Below, piece by piece: positions 7,595 through 16,507 of a stretch of 64,000 bases of DNA (positions within the stretch are counted from its first letter, which is position 1; each line of letters starts with the position of its first letter). The position numbers were made by a program, and so were the translations under genes. This DNA comes from Pseudomonas sp. CFII64 (GTDB taxonomy: Bacteria > Pseudomonadota > Gammaproteobacteria > Pseudomonadales > Pseudomonadaceae). The stretch spans positions 1 through 64,000 of the forward strand of contig NZ_ATLO01000036.1 of assembly GCF_000416235.1 (NCBI RefSeq), read 5' to 3'. The notes beneath the pieces are model-generated. The model was given only the letters and a program-made list of their open reading frames with translations, was not told the DNA's origin and did no database searches.

Positions 7595-9589
7595 ATGAGT
7601 ACATCTGCTACGCAAGCCAGCGGTTCGGTCCGCATGAATCCGCCGGTGTTTTATTTCGCGGCGTCTTTTATTCTGATTTTTGGCGTGGTCGTCATCGCGT
7701 TTCCCGAGGCTTCCGGCCAATGGTTGCTGGCGGCGCAGAACTGGGCGGCCAATACGGTCGGCTGGTATTACATGCTGGCGATGACGTTGTATCTGGTCTT
7801 CGTGGTGTTCACTGCGTTGTCTGGCTACGGCAAGATCAAGCTCGGTGCCGACCATGACGAGCCCGAGTTCAGTTATCTGTCCTGGGCGGGGATGTTGTTC
7901 GCCGCCGGGATCAGCATCACGCTGTTCTTCTTCTGCGTGTCAGAACCGCTGACGCACATGCTGCAACCGCCGCAAGGCGAGGGCGGGACGACTGAGTCGG
8001 CGCGGCAGGCGATGCAGTTGCTGTTTCTGCACTGGGGTCTGCATGGCTGGGGTGTGTTCGCCTTCGTCGGCATGGCACTGGCGTATTTCGCGTATCGACA
8101 TAATTTGCCGCTGGCCCTGCGTTCGGCCTTGTATCCACTGATCGGCAAGCGCATCAATGGCCCTATCGGCTATGCGGTGGATGGCTTCGGTATCATTGCG
8201 ACCATCTTCGGCCTCGGTGCCGATATGGGCTTTGGCGTGTTGCACCTGAACTCTGGCCTGGATTATCTGTTCGACGTGCCGCATACCCAATGGATTCAGG
8301 TCGGATTGATCACGCTGATGATGGGCGCGGCGATTCTGGTGGCGATTGCCGGTGTCGATAAGGGCGTGCGCGTCATGTCCGACATCAACATGTTGCTGGC
8401 CTGCGCGTTGCTGCTGTTTGTGCTGTTCGCCGGGCCGACGCAGCACTTGCTCAATACCCTGGTGCAGAACATCGGGGATTACCTGGGCGCGTTGCCGACC
8501 AAGAGTTTCGATGTTTACGCCTACGACAAGCCGAGTGACTGGCTGGGCGGCTGGACAGTGTTCTATTGGGCCTGGTGGATTGCCTGGTCGCCGTTTGTGG
8601 GCCTGTTCATCGCGCGTATTTCCCGGGGTCGCACCATTCGTGAATTCGTCTTCGGCGTGCTGCTGATTCCGCTGGGTTTCACCCTGGCGTGGATGTCGAT
8701 TTTCGGCAACAGCGCTATCGATCAGGTGATCAATCACGGCATGGTTGCCTTGGGGCAATCGGCTATCGATGATCCGTCGATGACCCTGTATCTGCTGCTG
8801 GAAACCTACCCGTGGAGCAAAACCGTCATCGCGGTCACGGTGTTCATCAGCTTTGTGTTCTTCGTGACCTCGGCCGATTCGGGCACTGTGGTGCTTTCAA
8901 CTTTGTCGGCCAAGGGCGGCAATCCCGACGAGGACGGTCCGAAATGGCTGCGGGTTTTCTGGGGTGTCGCGACGGCGCTGATCACCAGTGGCCTGTTGTT
9001 CTCCGGCAGTATCGATGCGTTGAAATCTGCGGTGGTGCTGACGTCGCTGCCGTTCTCGCTGATTCTATTGCTGATGATGTGGGGGCTGCACAAAGCGTTC
9101 TTCATGGAATCCCAGCGGCAGATTGCCCAGCTGTATTCGCTGGCTCCGGCTTCGGGGGCGCGGCGCGGCGGCTGGCGGCAGCGCTTGAGCCAGGCGGTGC
9201 ATTACCCGTCACGGGACGAGGTGTATCGCTTTCTTGAGCAGACGGTGCGTCCGGCCATCGAGGACGTGACCAATGTGTTTGTCGAAAAAGGCCTGAATGT
9301 GGTCGCTCAGCCTGACCCGGCCAACGACAGCGTGAGTCTGGAAATCGGCCACGGCGAAGAAAGGCCGTTCATTTATCAGGTGATGATGAAGGGCTTCTTT
9401 ACCCCGTCGTTTGCTCGGGGCGGCATGGGTTCCAAGCAGCTGAATAATCGACGCTACTACCGCGCCGAGGTTCACTTGAGCGAAGGCAGCCAGGATTACG
9501 ATCTGGTGGGTTACACCAAGGAACAGGTCATCAACGATATTCTTGACCAGTACGAACGCCATATGCAGTTTTTGCATTTGGTGCGATAG
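7595..9589 (+). CDS. betT: BCCT-family choline/betaine transporter
   Basis: A protein of 664 residues from ATG 7595 behind GGAGG. About twelve hydrophobic segments fill residues 20-510. The BCCT signature region is clear: GMLFAAGISITLFFFCVSEP near 90-110 and the tryptophan-rich FYWAWWIAWSPFVGLFIARI near 325-345. The roughly 150-residue hydrophilic C-terminus is typical of BetT-type members, where it takes part in osmotic sensing. The protein imports choline (or betaine) driven by ions across the inner membrane, feeding betaine osmoprotectant or carbon use. A BetI-like palindrome lies upstream. Substrate is inferred from subfamily features; related BCCT proteins carry betaine or carnitine. Confidence 0.85.
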   Translation: MSTSATQASGSVRMNPPVFYFAASFILIFGVVVIAFPEASGQWLLAAQNWAANTVGWYYMLAMTLYLVFVVFTALSGYGKIKLGADHDEPEFSYLSWAGMLFAAGISITLFFFCVSEPLTHMLQPPQGEGGTTESARQAMQLLFLHWGLHGWGVFAFVGMALAYFAYRHNLPLALRSALYPLIGKRINGPIGYAVDGFGIIATIFGLGADMGFGVLHLNSGLDYLFDVPHTQWIQVGLITLMMGAAILVAIAGVDKGVRVMSDINMLLACALLLFVLFAGPTQHLLNTLVQNIGDYLGALPTKSFDVYAYDKPSDWLGGWTVFYWAWWIAWSPFVGLFIARISRGRTIREFVFGVLLIPLGFTLAWMSIFGNSAIDQVINHGMVALGQSAIDDPSMTLYLLLETYPWSKTVIAVTVFISFVFFVTSADSGTVVLSTLSAKGGNPDEDGPKWLRVFWGVATALITSGLLFSGSIDALKSAVVLTSLPFSLILLLMMWGLHKAFFMESQRQIAQLYSLAPASGARRGGWRQRLSQAVHYPSRDEVYRFLEQTVRPAIEDVTNVFVEKGLNVVAQPDPANDSVSLEIGHGEERPFIYQVMMKGFFTPSFARGGMGSKQLNNRRYYRAEVHLSEGSQDYDLVGYTKEQVINDILDQYERHMQFLHLVR

Positions 9590-9603
9590 GCAGCGAATCC
9601 GCC

Positions 9604-9663
9604 GTAGGAGCGACTTTAGTCGCGAGAGCATCAATTGCCCTCCCGGCTAAAGCCGGTCCTACG
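9604..9663. repeat. REP palindrome (GTAGGAGCGAC / CCGGTCCTAC type)
   Basis: A Pseudomonas intergenic palindrome with GTAGGAGCGACTTTAGTCGC on the left arm and CCCGGCTAAAGCCGGTCCTAC on the right. It lies in the convergent gap between betT and ntrC and may help end transcription. Confidence 0.85.
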
Positions 9664-9687
9664 ACAGACCATTCAGTGGCTTTTTGA

Positions 9688-11124
9688 TCAGCCCTCATCA
9701 CCCTCGTCGTCATCCCCGCCATCGATCTTCATGCCCAGTTCCTTGATCTTGCGCGTCAAGGTATTGCGGCCCCAACCCAGCAGCACAGCGGCGTCGCGAC
9801 GGCGACCGGCGGTGTGTTTGAGGGCGGTTTCGATCATGATGCGTTCGAAGGTTGGCACGGCGCTGTCGAGCAGGCTGGACTGGCCGCGAGCCAGTGCCTG
9901 GTCGGCCCACTGACGCAGCGCTTGTTCCCAGTTGGTCACGGGCGCGGCGTCTTGCGGCAGGCTCAGCAGTTCAGGCGGTAAGTCGCTGATATGCACCTCA
10001 CGGCCGGATGCCATGACGGTGATCCAGCGGCAGGTGTTTTCCAGCTGACGCACGTTACCCGGCCATGGCAGGTGCTTGAGGTATTCCTCGGTTTCCGGCT
10101 TGAGCAGCTTTGGTTCGACTGCCAGCTCCTGGGCTGCACGACTCAGGAAGTGCTTGGCCAGCGTCGGAATATCTTCGCGACGGTCGGACATGCGCGGAAT
10201 GTGGATGCGGATCACGTTCAGACGGTGAAACAAGTCTTCACGGAATTTGCCCGCTTGCACCAGGGTTTCCAGATTCTGGTGAGTCGCGGCGATGATTCGT
10301 ACGTCGACCTTGACCGGTGTATGACCGCCAACACGATAGAACTCGCCATCCGCCAGAACCCGCAGCAAACGCGTTTGGGTATCGGCAGGCATGTCGCCGA
10401 TTTCATCGAGGAACAGCGTGCCGCCATCGGCTTGCTCGAAACGACCGCGACGCAGGTTGGCTGCGCCGGTGAACGCGCCTTTCTCGTGGCCGAACAGTTC
10501 GGATTCCATCAAGTCTTTGGGGATCGCCGCCATGTTCAAGGCAATGAACGGCGAGGCTGAACGCGGGCTGTGGCGGTGCAAGGCGTGGGCGACCAGTTCT
10601 TTACCGGTGCCCGATTCGCCGTTGATCAGCACGGTGATGTTGGAGTGGCTCAAGCGGCCGATGGCGCGAAACACTTCCTGCATCGCTGGCGCTTCGCCAA
10701 TGATTTCCGGCGTGCGGGTCAGGGTTGGTGCAACGTTGATGCCTTGCTGTTCCTGGGCATGCTGGTTGGCACGCTTGACCAGCGACACCGCTTCATCGAC
10801 GTCAAATGGCTTGGGCAGGTATTCGAACGCCCCGCCTTGATAGGACGCCACGGCGCTATCGAGGTCGGAGTGGGCGGTCATGATGATGACCGGCAGACGC
10901 GGGTGCTGTTCGCGAATCCGCGCCAGCAGATCGAGACCACTGGCGCCGGGCATGCGGATATCGGAAATGATGACGTCCGGTTGCTGACGGGCCAGGCGGC
11001 TCATCACGCCGTCGGCGCTGTCGAAGCTTTGCGTGGTCATGCCTTCCTGTTGCAAGGCCTTTTCCAATACCCAACGGATGGAACGATCGTCATCGACGAT
11101 CCAGACAGTTTCACTACGGCTCAT
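9688..11124 (-). CDS. ntrC: Nitrogen regulation response regulator NtrC
   Basis: A protein of 478 residues. The receiver domain (1-120) has DDD at 11-13, phospho-acceptor Asp55 and Lys105. The sigma-54 AAA+ domain follows, with Walker A GESGTGKE at 169-176, the sigma-54-contacting GAFTGA loop at 217-222 and Walker B GGTLFLDEIGDM near 234-245. A Fis-type helix-turn-helix lies at the end (AGRRRDAAVLLGWGRNTLTR). Phosphorylated by NtrB under nitrogen limitation, it activates sigma-54 promoters such as that of glnA in this window. Its start overlaps the ntrB stop. The extreme C-terminus is unusually acidic (DGGDDDEGDEG). Confidence 0.96.
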   Translation of the reverse strand: MSRSETVWIVDDDRSIRWVLEKALQQEGMTTQSFDSADGVMSRLARQQPDVIISDIRMPGASGLDLLARIREQHPRLPVIIMTAHSDLDSAVASYQGGAFEYLPKPFDVDEAVSLVKRANQHAQEQQGINVAPTLTRTPEIIGEAPAMQEVFRAIGRLSHSNITVLINGESGTGKELVAHALHRHSPRSASPFIALNMAAIPKDLMESELFGHEKGAFTGAANLRRGRFEQADGGTLFLDEIGDMPADTQTRLLRVLADGEFYRVGGHTPVKVDVRIIAATHQNLETLVQAGKFREDLFHRLNVIRIHIPRMSDRREDIPTLAKHFLSRAAQELAVEPKLLKPETEEYLKHLPWPGNVRQLENTCRWITVMASGREVHISDLPPELLSLPQDAAPVTNWEQALRQWADQALARGQSSLLDSAVPTFERIMIETALKHTAGRRRDAAVLLGWGRNTLTRKIKELGMKIDGGDDDEGDEG

Positions 11125-12206
11125 GTCGAAGCTGCTCCTTGTTCCAGCGGCAGGAAGATCGAAAACGTGGTGTGGCCAGGATGGCTGTCACACTCGATCA
11201 GTCCTTGGTGCTGACTAATTATGTTCTGGGTAATGGCAAGTCCGAGCCCGGTGCCGTCGGGACGGCCGCTGACCATCGGGTAAAAAATGGTTTCCTGAAG
11301 CTCGGCCGGAATACCGGGGCCGTTGTCGATGATTTCAACCTTGGCCACCAGCCGATGACGCACATGACCGATGGTGAATTGCCGCATGGCGCGGGTGCGC
11401 AGACTGATGCGCCCCAGGCGCAGCTCGTTCTGGCCGCTGATGGCTTGCATCGCGTTGCGCACGATGTTGAGCACGGCCTGAATCATCTGTTCGCGGTCGA
11501 TCAATACGTCGGGAATACTTGGATCATAGTCGCGCACCAAAGTGATGCAACCCTGGCTTTCGGCGTCGACCAGACTGCAGACGCGCTCCAGCACTTCATG
11601 CACGTTGGTCATCGCCAGCGAAGGCAGTTTGTTTGAGCCCAGCATGCGATCCACGAGGTTACGCAGGCGGTCGGCCTCTTCGATGATGACGTTGGTGTAA
11701 TCCTTGAGGCTTTCTTCAGGCAGTTCGCGGGCCAGCAACTGGGCCGCGCCACGAATCCCGCCCAATGGATTCTTGATTTCATGGGCCAGGCCACGCACCA
11801 GCATTTTGGTGGTTTCCTGCTTGGACAACTGGGCCTCTTCCTTGGTGATGCGCAGCAGGCGATCACGGGGATGGACCTCCAGCAGCAGCAGGGTTTCGCC
11901 CTGGCTGAGGATCGGCGTAACTGCGTAATCAACCGTCAACGTCTGACCCGTCAGGGCGGTGAGCATTGCCTCGCGCTTGGTGAACGGGTGCGCTTGTTCC
12001 ACGGCCTGACGCAGCGAGCTCAAGGCTTCTGCCGACTCGGTGAACAATTCGCTGATGAATTGCCCATGGCTGCGTTGACCGCTGATGGCCAGCAGCATTT
12101 CCGCCGCGGGGTTCATGTACTCAAGGCGCAGGTCAGCATTGAGCAGAATGGTGGCAGTGGTCAGGTTATCCAGTAACAAACGGTGCAGCGCGTCGCTGAT
12201 AGTCAT
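11121..12206 (-). CDS. ntrB: Nitrogen sensor kinase/phosphatase NtrB
   Basis: A protein of 361 residues starting MTISDALHRLLLDNLTTA, the usual NtrB N-terminus; the Met 27 bases upstream is not supported. A PAS-like sensor region covers 1-115. The histidine box GLAHEIKNPLGG places the phospho-acceptor at His142. The ATPase domain carries DNGPGIP and GTGLGLAI. It is cytoplasmic, with no membrane segment, as expected for NtrB, which is governed by PII protein and phosphorylates or dephosphorylates NtrC. The start has AGAGG upstream. It forms an operon with ntrC by a 4-base overlap. Confidence 0.95.
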   Translation of the reverse strand: MTISDALHRLLLDNLTTATILLNADLRLEYMNPAAEMLLAISGQRSHGQFISELFTESAEALSSLRQAVEQAHPFTKREAMLTALTGQTLTVDYAVTPILSQGETLLLLEVHPRDRLLRITKEEAQLSKQETTKMLVRGLAHEIKNPLGGIRGAAQLLARELPEESLKDYTNVIIEEADRLRNLVDRMLGSNKLPSLAMTNVHEVLERVCSLVDAESQGCITLVRDYDPSIPDVLIDREQMIQAVLNIVRNAMQAISGQNELRLGRISLRTRAMRQFTIGHVRHRLVAKVEIIDNGPGIPAELQETIFYPMVSGRPDGTGLGLAITQNIISQHQGLIECDSHPGHTTFSIFLPLEQGAAST

Positions 12207-12345
12207 GAAAGTCGTTGACCTCTTTTGGCACATTGCAACCCAGGCAAGCCCGGTATCGCAGGCACTGGTTGGTCTTTTCCAGCGTTGGCAAAACCACTGA
12301 TACGCTTGCGTACAGTGCAGATATGGGTGCTGTTACGGGGAAGTT

Positions 12346-12504
12346 GCAAAAACCAAACCAAGGCTCCGAAAAGAAGCGTTTAATCTGCAAATTCGGGCTT
12401 TTTTTGGACAGAGGTCTGCTTTTGGTCACAGGGGCGAGCTTTTTTCGACCCAAAATGGGTTCAAGCTCTCGCAGGCTGACAATTTAATGCACCAATATGG
12501 AGCT
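12346..12504 (-). promoter_or_regulatory. Candidate sigma-54 promoter and NtrC site upstream of ntrBC
   Basis: The 322-base gap between ntrB and the DUF4124 gene holds two signals reading toward ntrB. TGCACCAATATGGAGCT at 12488-12504 closely fits the NtrC dyad TGCACC-N5-GGTGCA. About 130 bases nearer ntrB, the minus strand reads TTGGTTTGGTTTTTGCAA, with GG at 12358-12359 and GC at 12346-12347, exactly 10 bases apart as in -24/-12 elements. The -12 half is good; the -24 half lacks the usual CAC. The enhancer spacing is normal. Autoregulation of ntrBC is the natural reading. Confidence 0.45.
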
Positions 12505-12528
12505 TAGCCGTTCAGGATCAGGTCGCAG

Positions 12529-13146
12529 TCAGAAAAAAGGCAGGAAACTGCTTTTTTCTTCGGGCTTGGTGCTCAGCGGGCATTCAGGACGAACGCCGTA
12601 GTCTTCAGTCTTGCAGGGCCGCGCCAGACGCTTCTGGGCCAGGGAGATGCGCTGCATGTGGAAAGGTTGGTTAGGCGTTCGCTCAAGAACCCGACCCGCT
12701 TCATCGACGATTTCCACCGACAGTTGATGCGTGCCTCGGTCGATATTGCTCAGGGGAAAGACCGGGCTGCGTCCGGCATCGGCGTACGGTTTGCCATCCA
12801 CCAGCAATCGATAACCGTGCCCCGGCTGCAGCGCCGGGTCGCTGGTGACGCTGACAATCAATTCACCTGGAGCGCTGCGCACCGTGGCGTCGGGTTCAGG
12901 TACCAGAATCCGCAGCAAGTCGTAACGAAACATCGCCTTTGTCTTGGGCTTGGCCGGGCTGGCTTGCACGGCACGCTTGGGTGGCGCGCCAGTGGTGCTG
13001 TTGCTGGGCAGGATCTCCACCCGTTTGGCGTTCTTGCGAGGTTGGTCGGTGAAGACGCGATTCCCCTCGGCGTCGATATAGGTATAAACGTCGGCTATTG
13101 CCGGCAGGCCGACCAGCAGCAACAGCCAGAACACGGCGCAGCGCAT
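12529..13146 (-). CDS. Exported DUF4124 protein
   Basis: A protein of 205 residues from ATG 13146, chosen because it opens directly on a signal peptide (MRCAVFWLLLLVGLPAIA); an in-frame ATG at 13173 would add nine residues and overlap the upstream gene. After cleavage comes the DUF4124 pattern DVYTYIDAEGNRVFTDQP, a Tyr/Asp-rich motif common in Pseudomonas periplasmic proteins. A later beta-rich part contains GHGYRLLVDGKPYADAGRSP, also present in the neighbouring paralogue. Function is unknown. The last codons fall in a short hairpin (GCAG-TTTC-CTGC followed by T6 on the minus strand), so the gene end may double as its terminator. Confidence 0.75.
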   Translation of the reverse strand: MRCAVFWLLLLVGLPAIADVYTYIDAEGNRVFTDQPRKNAKRVEILPSNSTTGAPPKRAVQASPAKPKTKAMFRYDLLRILVPEPDATVRSAPGELIVSVTSDPALQPGHGYRLLVDGKPYADAGRSPVFPLSNIDRGTHQLSVEIVDEAGRVLERTPNQPFHMQRISLAQKRLARPCKTEDYGVRPECPLSTKPEEKSSFLPFF

Positions 13147-13156
13147 CAGGCGCGAC

Positions 13157-13687
13157 TCAAGGCTTGCCGACATGAACTCGCTGCACGGTGAGGGTCACGG
13201 TCGGACTCTGCTGAACAATGCCTTGTTGATCGAGCACGATCACCGCGAAGCTGTGTTCGCCACGGTCGAGGTTGACGACCTGCAACCGCGGAACATTGCC
13301 CGGCTGGCCATACGGATTGCCATCCACCAGCAGTTGCAATTGATGGCCCGGCGCCAGACGTGGCTGGATCATTACGCCAACGGTGAAGGTGCCGTTGTTG
13401 GCGCGCAGCGCTTCGCCAGCAGGCAGATCGGTCAGCTCCAGCACCTGATAGGCCGCCTCAGGCCGGGAAGCAGACGGGCGTGACTCACTTGGCGGGCTCT
13501 GCACCGGGCTCGACGGCTTCGGCGTTTCGACGCTGTTCAGCGGCGGCAACTCGATGACCTCGGCCTTGATGCCATCCGGAGGCTGATTGGTAAACGCGGT
13601 GTTGCCGTTGGAATCGGTGTATTTGTAGATCTGCGCCGCCGCAGGCAAGGCGATCAACAGCAGCAGACAGAAAAGACTTCGACGCAT
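13157..13687 (-). CDS. Exported DUF4124 protein, paralogue of its neighbour
   Basis: A protein of 176 residues from ATG 13687 with signal peptide MRRSLFCLLLLIALPAAA and the DUF4124 motif QIYKYTDSNGNTAFTNQPPD. A proline/serine linker (about 55-85) precedes a beta-rich C-terminal part with GHQLQLLVDGNPYGQPGNVP and NLDRGEHSFAVIVLD, aligning well with the downstream gene. The pair lies 10 bases apart on the minus strand and probably arose by duplication, forming an operon. Location would be periplasmic. No catalytic signature is visible, and the second half resembles a small beta-sandwich carrier or inhibitor fold, which is a guess. Confidence 0.75.
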   Translation of the reverse strand: MRRSLFCLLLLIALPAAAQIYKYTDSNGNTAFTNQPPDGIKAEVIELPPLNSVETPKPSSPVQSPPSESRPSASRPEAAYQVLELTDLPAGEALRANNGTFTVGVMIQPRLAPGHQLQLLVDGNPYGQPGNVPRLQVVNLDRGEHSFAVIVLDQQGIVQQSPTVTLTVQRVHVGKP

Positions 13688-13740
13688 GAACACTCCGACG
13701 ACAATGGCTTGCACGGTTACTCTGGTGATTACTGCGGCAG

Positions 13741-14148
13741 CTACTCCGACAGTGCAACGCCCGGAGTGCCAGCATAGAACACAATGAGTTCCACCGGGCT
13801 ATCGCCGGTCTTGCCGCGATGCATGATATCCACCAATTCCGCCAGGGTGTCACCCTGTTTCAGGCAAATTGAATGACTGCCGTCCTGTGTTTCGACTTCC
13901 AGTTCGCCCGAGGCCACATAAGCGGCGTTGGGAATCGGATGTTTGTGCCAGTTCAGCGTGGTTTTCGCCGGTATGTTGATTTTCAGCACGGTCAGTTCCG
14001 GCTGGCCGGCAGGGTAAGCCGTGTAGGCTGTGCCGTCCCAGGAAGTGGTCGATTTGAGCAATACCGTTGAATCAAGCTTGCCGGACTGTGCATTACAGGC
14101 GGTGGTGGTCAGCAGTACGCCAAGAACAACGAGCGCTTTTTTGAGCAT
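13741..14148 (-). CDS. Exported small cupin protein
   Basis: A protein of 135 residues with an N-terminal signal sequence (MLKKALVVLGVLLTTTAC) ending at a cysteine; the residues before it are a weak lipobox, so lipoprotein status is uncertain. The rest is a single cupin barrel: metal-binding motif 1 is seen as NWHKHPIPNAAYVASGELEV and the second half as GDTLAELVDIMHRGKTGD. Cupins of this size are often dioxygenases, isomerases or binding proteins; no substrate can be read. It is a separate unit between the DUF4124 pair and aroQ. Confidence 0.75.
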   Translation of the reverse strand: MLKKALVVLGVLLTTTACNAQSGKLDSTVLLKSTTSWDGTAYTAYPAGQPELTVLKINIPAKTTLNWHKHPIPNAAYVASGELEVETQDGSHSICLKQGDTLAELVDIMHRGKTGDSPVELIVFYAGTPGVALSE

Positions 14149-14307
14149 ATCTGAGGTATTCCTTCGTTCGTTGGAGCCTGCCTATAACGGCGGCTCATTG
14201 CACCGCTCTGAATCGAGCAGGTGCGCGAAATGCGAAGGATGTCAAAAAGGCCGAACGTGAATGCGGTAACCCAATACCGCACCGGGATGCTGATTTTCAT
14301 CGAGCAT

Positions 14308-14335
14308 AAAAAAGGCCTCGCGAAGGAGGCCTGTT
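14308..14335 (-). terminator. Intrinsic terminator after aroQ
   Basis: On the minus strand AGGCCTC and GAGGCCT pair around a 6-base loop and are followed by a run of six T. It lies about 25 bases past the aroQ stop. Its stem and loop are very similar to the glnA terminator 700 bases away. Confidence 0.8.
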
Positions 14336-14358
14336 TACTGCGTCGATGAACGCGGTGC

Positions 14359-14936
14359 CTATTGGCTCTTGATACACAATTCCCCGGTTGCCCGCACCAG
14401 CGCCAGATCATGAATCGAGTCGCTGACCTGCCGCGCACGCTGCTGTCCCAACCAGTTCGGGCAGTGAGGGTCGCGTCGATAAGGGGCAAACGCCGCGTAA
14501 TGTTGCAGCAGCTGGATTTGCAGCTGATCAAGCTTCGGGCGGATCTGTTTGGTCAGGTCCGGCCTTGGGCTGTCGGGCGCCTTGCCGACTGCGTGCCAGC
14601 TGGCAAGCAGCGCGTATTGCACCAGTTTGTTCGCTTCGATCTGGGCCGCCAGGAACTGGCTGACTTCATCGCCATCGAGCTTGTAGCTCGGCGCAAGTTT
14701 GGCTGCGGCGGCAATTACCTGCTGTTCGCGCGGGCTGTCCTGAATCGGTTTGCCGCTGTCCCATTTGGTCAGCGCGACCTGATCGGCGATGGTCAGCCGC
14801 TCGCTGATGCTGCCGAGCAAGGGCGCCAGTGCTGCGGGGGCGGCGGCGGAGCCGGGAGATTCGAGGTGCACGCGCCGATACTGACGAGGCATGCGGGAAG
14901 AAGCAGACGTCGGACCATTTTGCTGGCATTGGGCAT
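14359..14936 (-). CDS. aroQ: Exported chorismate mutase (AroQ gamma class), leader frameshifted
   Basis: The mature enzyme is read from about 14847 to 14359. SERLTIADQVALTKWDSGKP, REQQVIAAAAKLAPSY and AAQIEANKLVQYALLASWH are hallmarks of periplasmic AroQ-gamma chorismate mutases, which convert chorismate to prephenate. The expected export signal is present but in another frame: MPNASKMVRRLLLPACLVSIGACTSN from ATG 14936, with a good lipobox (SIGAC). The two frames join if one base is added to the C5 run (G5 at 14836-14840 on the plus strand). As written, translation from ATG 14892 would give a 177-residue cytoplasmic form with no signal. This is a real mutation or a homopolymer read error. Confidence 0.8.
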
Positions 14937-15042
14937 CGGTTGATCTCTACGTTGTTTTTGTGGGATCCAAGCGTTGCGGCTGCAAGCCCGCACCCGAGCG
15001 ATTTCGCGCAGGGCCGGGTAGTCAACCAGAAAACCGGCGCAT

Positions 15043-15071
15043 AAAAAAGGCCTCCCGAAGGAGGCCTCTTT
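15043..15071 (-). terminator. Intrinsic terminator after glnA
   Basis: On the minus strand AGGCCTCC pairs with GGAGGCCT around a short loop, followed by T6. It sits 30 bases past the glnA stop codon. Confidence 0.85.
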
Positions 15072-15100
15072 GTTACGTCAAAACCGCTGACGTGACTGGA

Positions 15101-16507
15101 TCAGCAGCTGTAGTACAGCTCGTATTCCAGTGGGTGTACGAAGGTGCGTACTTTGATTTCTTCTTCGCTTTTCAGAGCGATGTAAGCGTCGATGAAGTCG
15201 TCGCTGAAAACGCCGCCTTTAGTCAGGAACGCACGACCTTTGTCCAGCTCTTCCAGGGCTTCTTTCAGGCTGCCGCAAACTTGTGGGATCTCTTTGGCCT
15301 CTTCAGGCGGCAGGTCATACAGGTTTTTGTCAGCTGCGTCGCCAGGGTGGATCTTGTTCTGGATGCCGTCCAGGCCAGCCATCAACAGTGCAGCGAAGCC
15401 CAGGTACGGGTTGGCTGCTGGATCCGGGAAGCGCGCTTCGATACGGCGGGCTTTAGGGCTCGACACGTAAGGAATACGGATGGAAGCGGAACGGTTACGA
15501 GCCGAGTAGGCCAGCATTACCGGAGCTTCGAAACCTGGGACCAGACGCTTGTAGGAGTTGGTCGACGGGTTGGTGAAGCCGTTCAGTGCCTTACCGTGCT
15601 TGATGATGCCGCCGATGAAGAACAGGGCGGTGTCGGACAGGCCGGCATAACCTTCGCCAGCGAAGGTGTTCTTGCCATCTTTGGAGATGGACATGTGAAC
15701 GTGCATACCCGAACCGTTATCGCCGTACAAAGGCTTAGGCATGAAGGTAGCGGTGCGGCCGTAAGCGTCGGCAACGTTGTGTACGCAGTACTTGAGGGTC
15801 TGAACTTCGTCAGCCTTCTTGACCAGCGTGTTGAACTTGACGCCGATTTCGTTCTGACCGGCAGTCGCCACTTCGTGGTGGTGAACTTCGATGACCAGGC
15901 CCATTTCTTCCATGGCATTACACATGGAGGTACGGATTTCGTGGTCGTGGTCGAATGGCGGAACAGGGAAATAGCCGCCTTTCACGCCTGGACGGTGGCC
16001 TTTGTTGCCGCCTTCCACGTCCTGGTCAGACATCCACGAACCTTGTTCGGAGAAGATCTTGAACATGGAACCGGAGATGTCGGACTTGAACTTCACTTCG
16101 TCGAAGATGAAGAATTCTGGTTCCGGACCCACAAATACGGTGTCGCCGATACCGGTGGACTTCAGGTATTCCTCGGCACGGTGAGCGATGGCGCGTGGGT
16201 CGCGGTCATAGCCTTGCATGGTCGAAGGTTCGATGATGTCGCAAACCAGGATGATGGTTGGCTCTTCGGTGAACGGGTCGAGCACGGCAGTGCTGTCGTC
16301 CGGCATCAGGATCATGTCGGAAGCTTCGATGCCTTTCCAGCCAGCAATGGAGGAGCCGTCGAACATTTTGCCGATTTCAAAGAAATCTTCATCCAGCGCG
16401 TCGCGAGCCGGCATGGTCACGTGATGCTGAGTGCCTTTGGTGTCCGTGAAGCGCAGATCAATCCACTTAACGTCATGATCTTTGATGAGTTGAACCGACT
16501 TCGACAT
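15101..16507 (-). CDS. glnA: Glutamine synthetase type I
   Basis: A protein of 468 residues starting MSKSVQLIKDHDVKWIDLRF, with GGAGG ahead of ATG 16507; upstream in-frame codons are leader. It joins ammonia to glutamate using ATP and forms a dodecamer in the cytosol. Visible signatures are DGSSIAGWKGIEASDMILMP, the metal-binding GPEPEFFIFD, NGSGMHVHMS, a KRLVPGFEAPV loop and RNRSASIRIP. The adenylylation site is the tyrosine in KNLYDLPPEE, so it is the regulated GSI-beta form. A sigma-54 promoter with candidate NtrC sites lies upstream, consistent with control by the ntrBC pair in this window. Length is normal. Confidence 0.98.
   Translation of the reverse strand: MSKSVQLIKDHDVKWIDLRFTDTKGTQHHVTMPARDALDEDFFEIGKMFDGSSIAGWKGIEASDMILMPDDSTAVLDPFTEEPTIILVCDIIEPSTMQGYDRDPRAIAHRAEEYLKSTGIGDTVFVGPEPEFFIFDEVKFKSDISGSMFKIFSEQGSWMSDQDVEGGNKGHRPGVKGGYFPVPPFDHDHEIRTSMCNAMEEMGLVIEVHHHEVATAGQNEIGVKFNTLVKKADEVQTLKYCVHNVADAYGRTATFMPKPLYGDNGSGMHVHMSISKDGKNTFAGEGYAGLSDTALFFIGGIIKHGKALNGFTNPSTNSYKRLVPGFEAPVMLAYSARNRSASIRIPYVSSPKARRIEARFPDPAANPYLGFAALLMAGLDGIQNKIHPGDAADKNLYDLPPEEAKEIPQVCGSLKEALEELDKGRAFLTKGGVFSDDFIDAYIALKSEEEIKVRTFVHPLEYELYYSC

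Noticed and set aside
12228..12242. GG-N10-GC sigma-54-like element close to ntrB (TGGGTTGCAATGTGC)
   Set aside because: Transcription would begin about 10 bases before the start codon, inside the ribosome site; the element at 12346-12360 is better placed.
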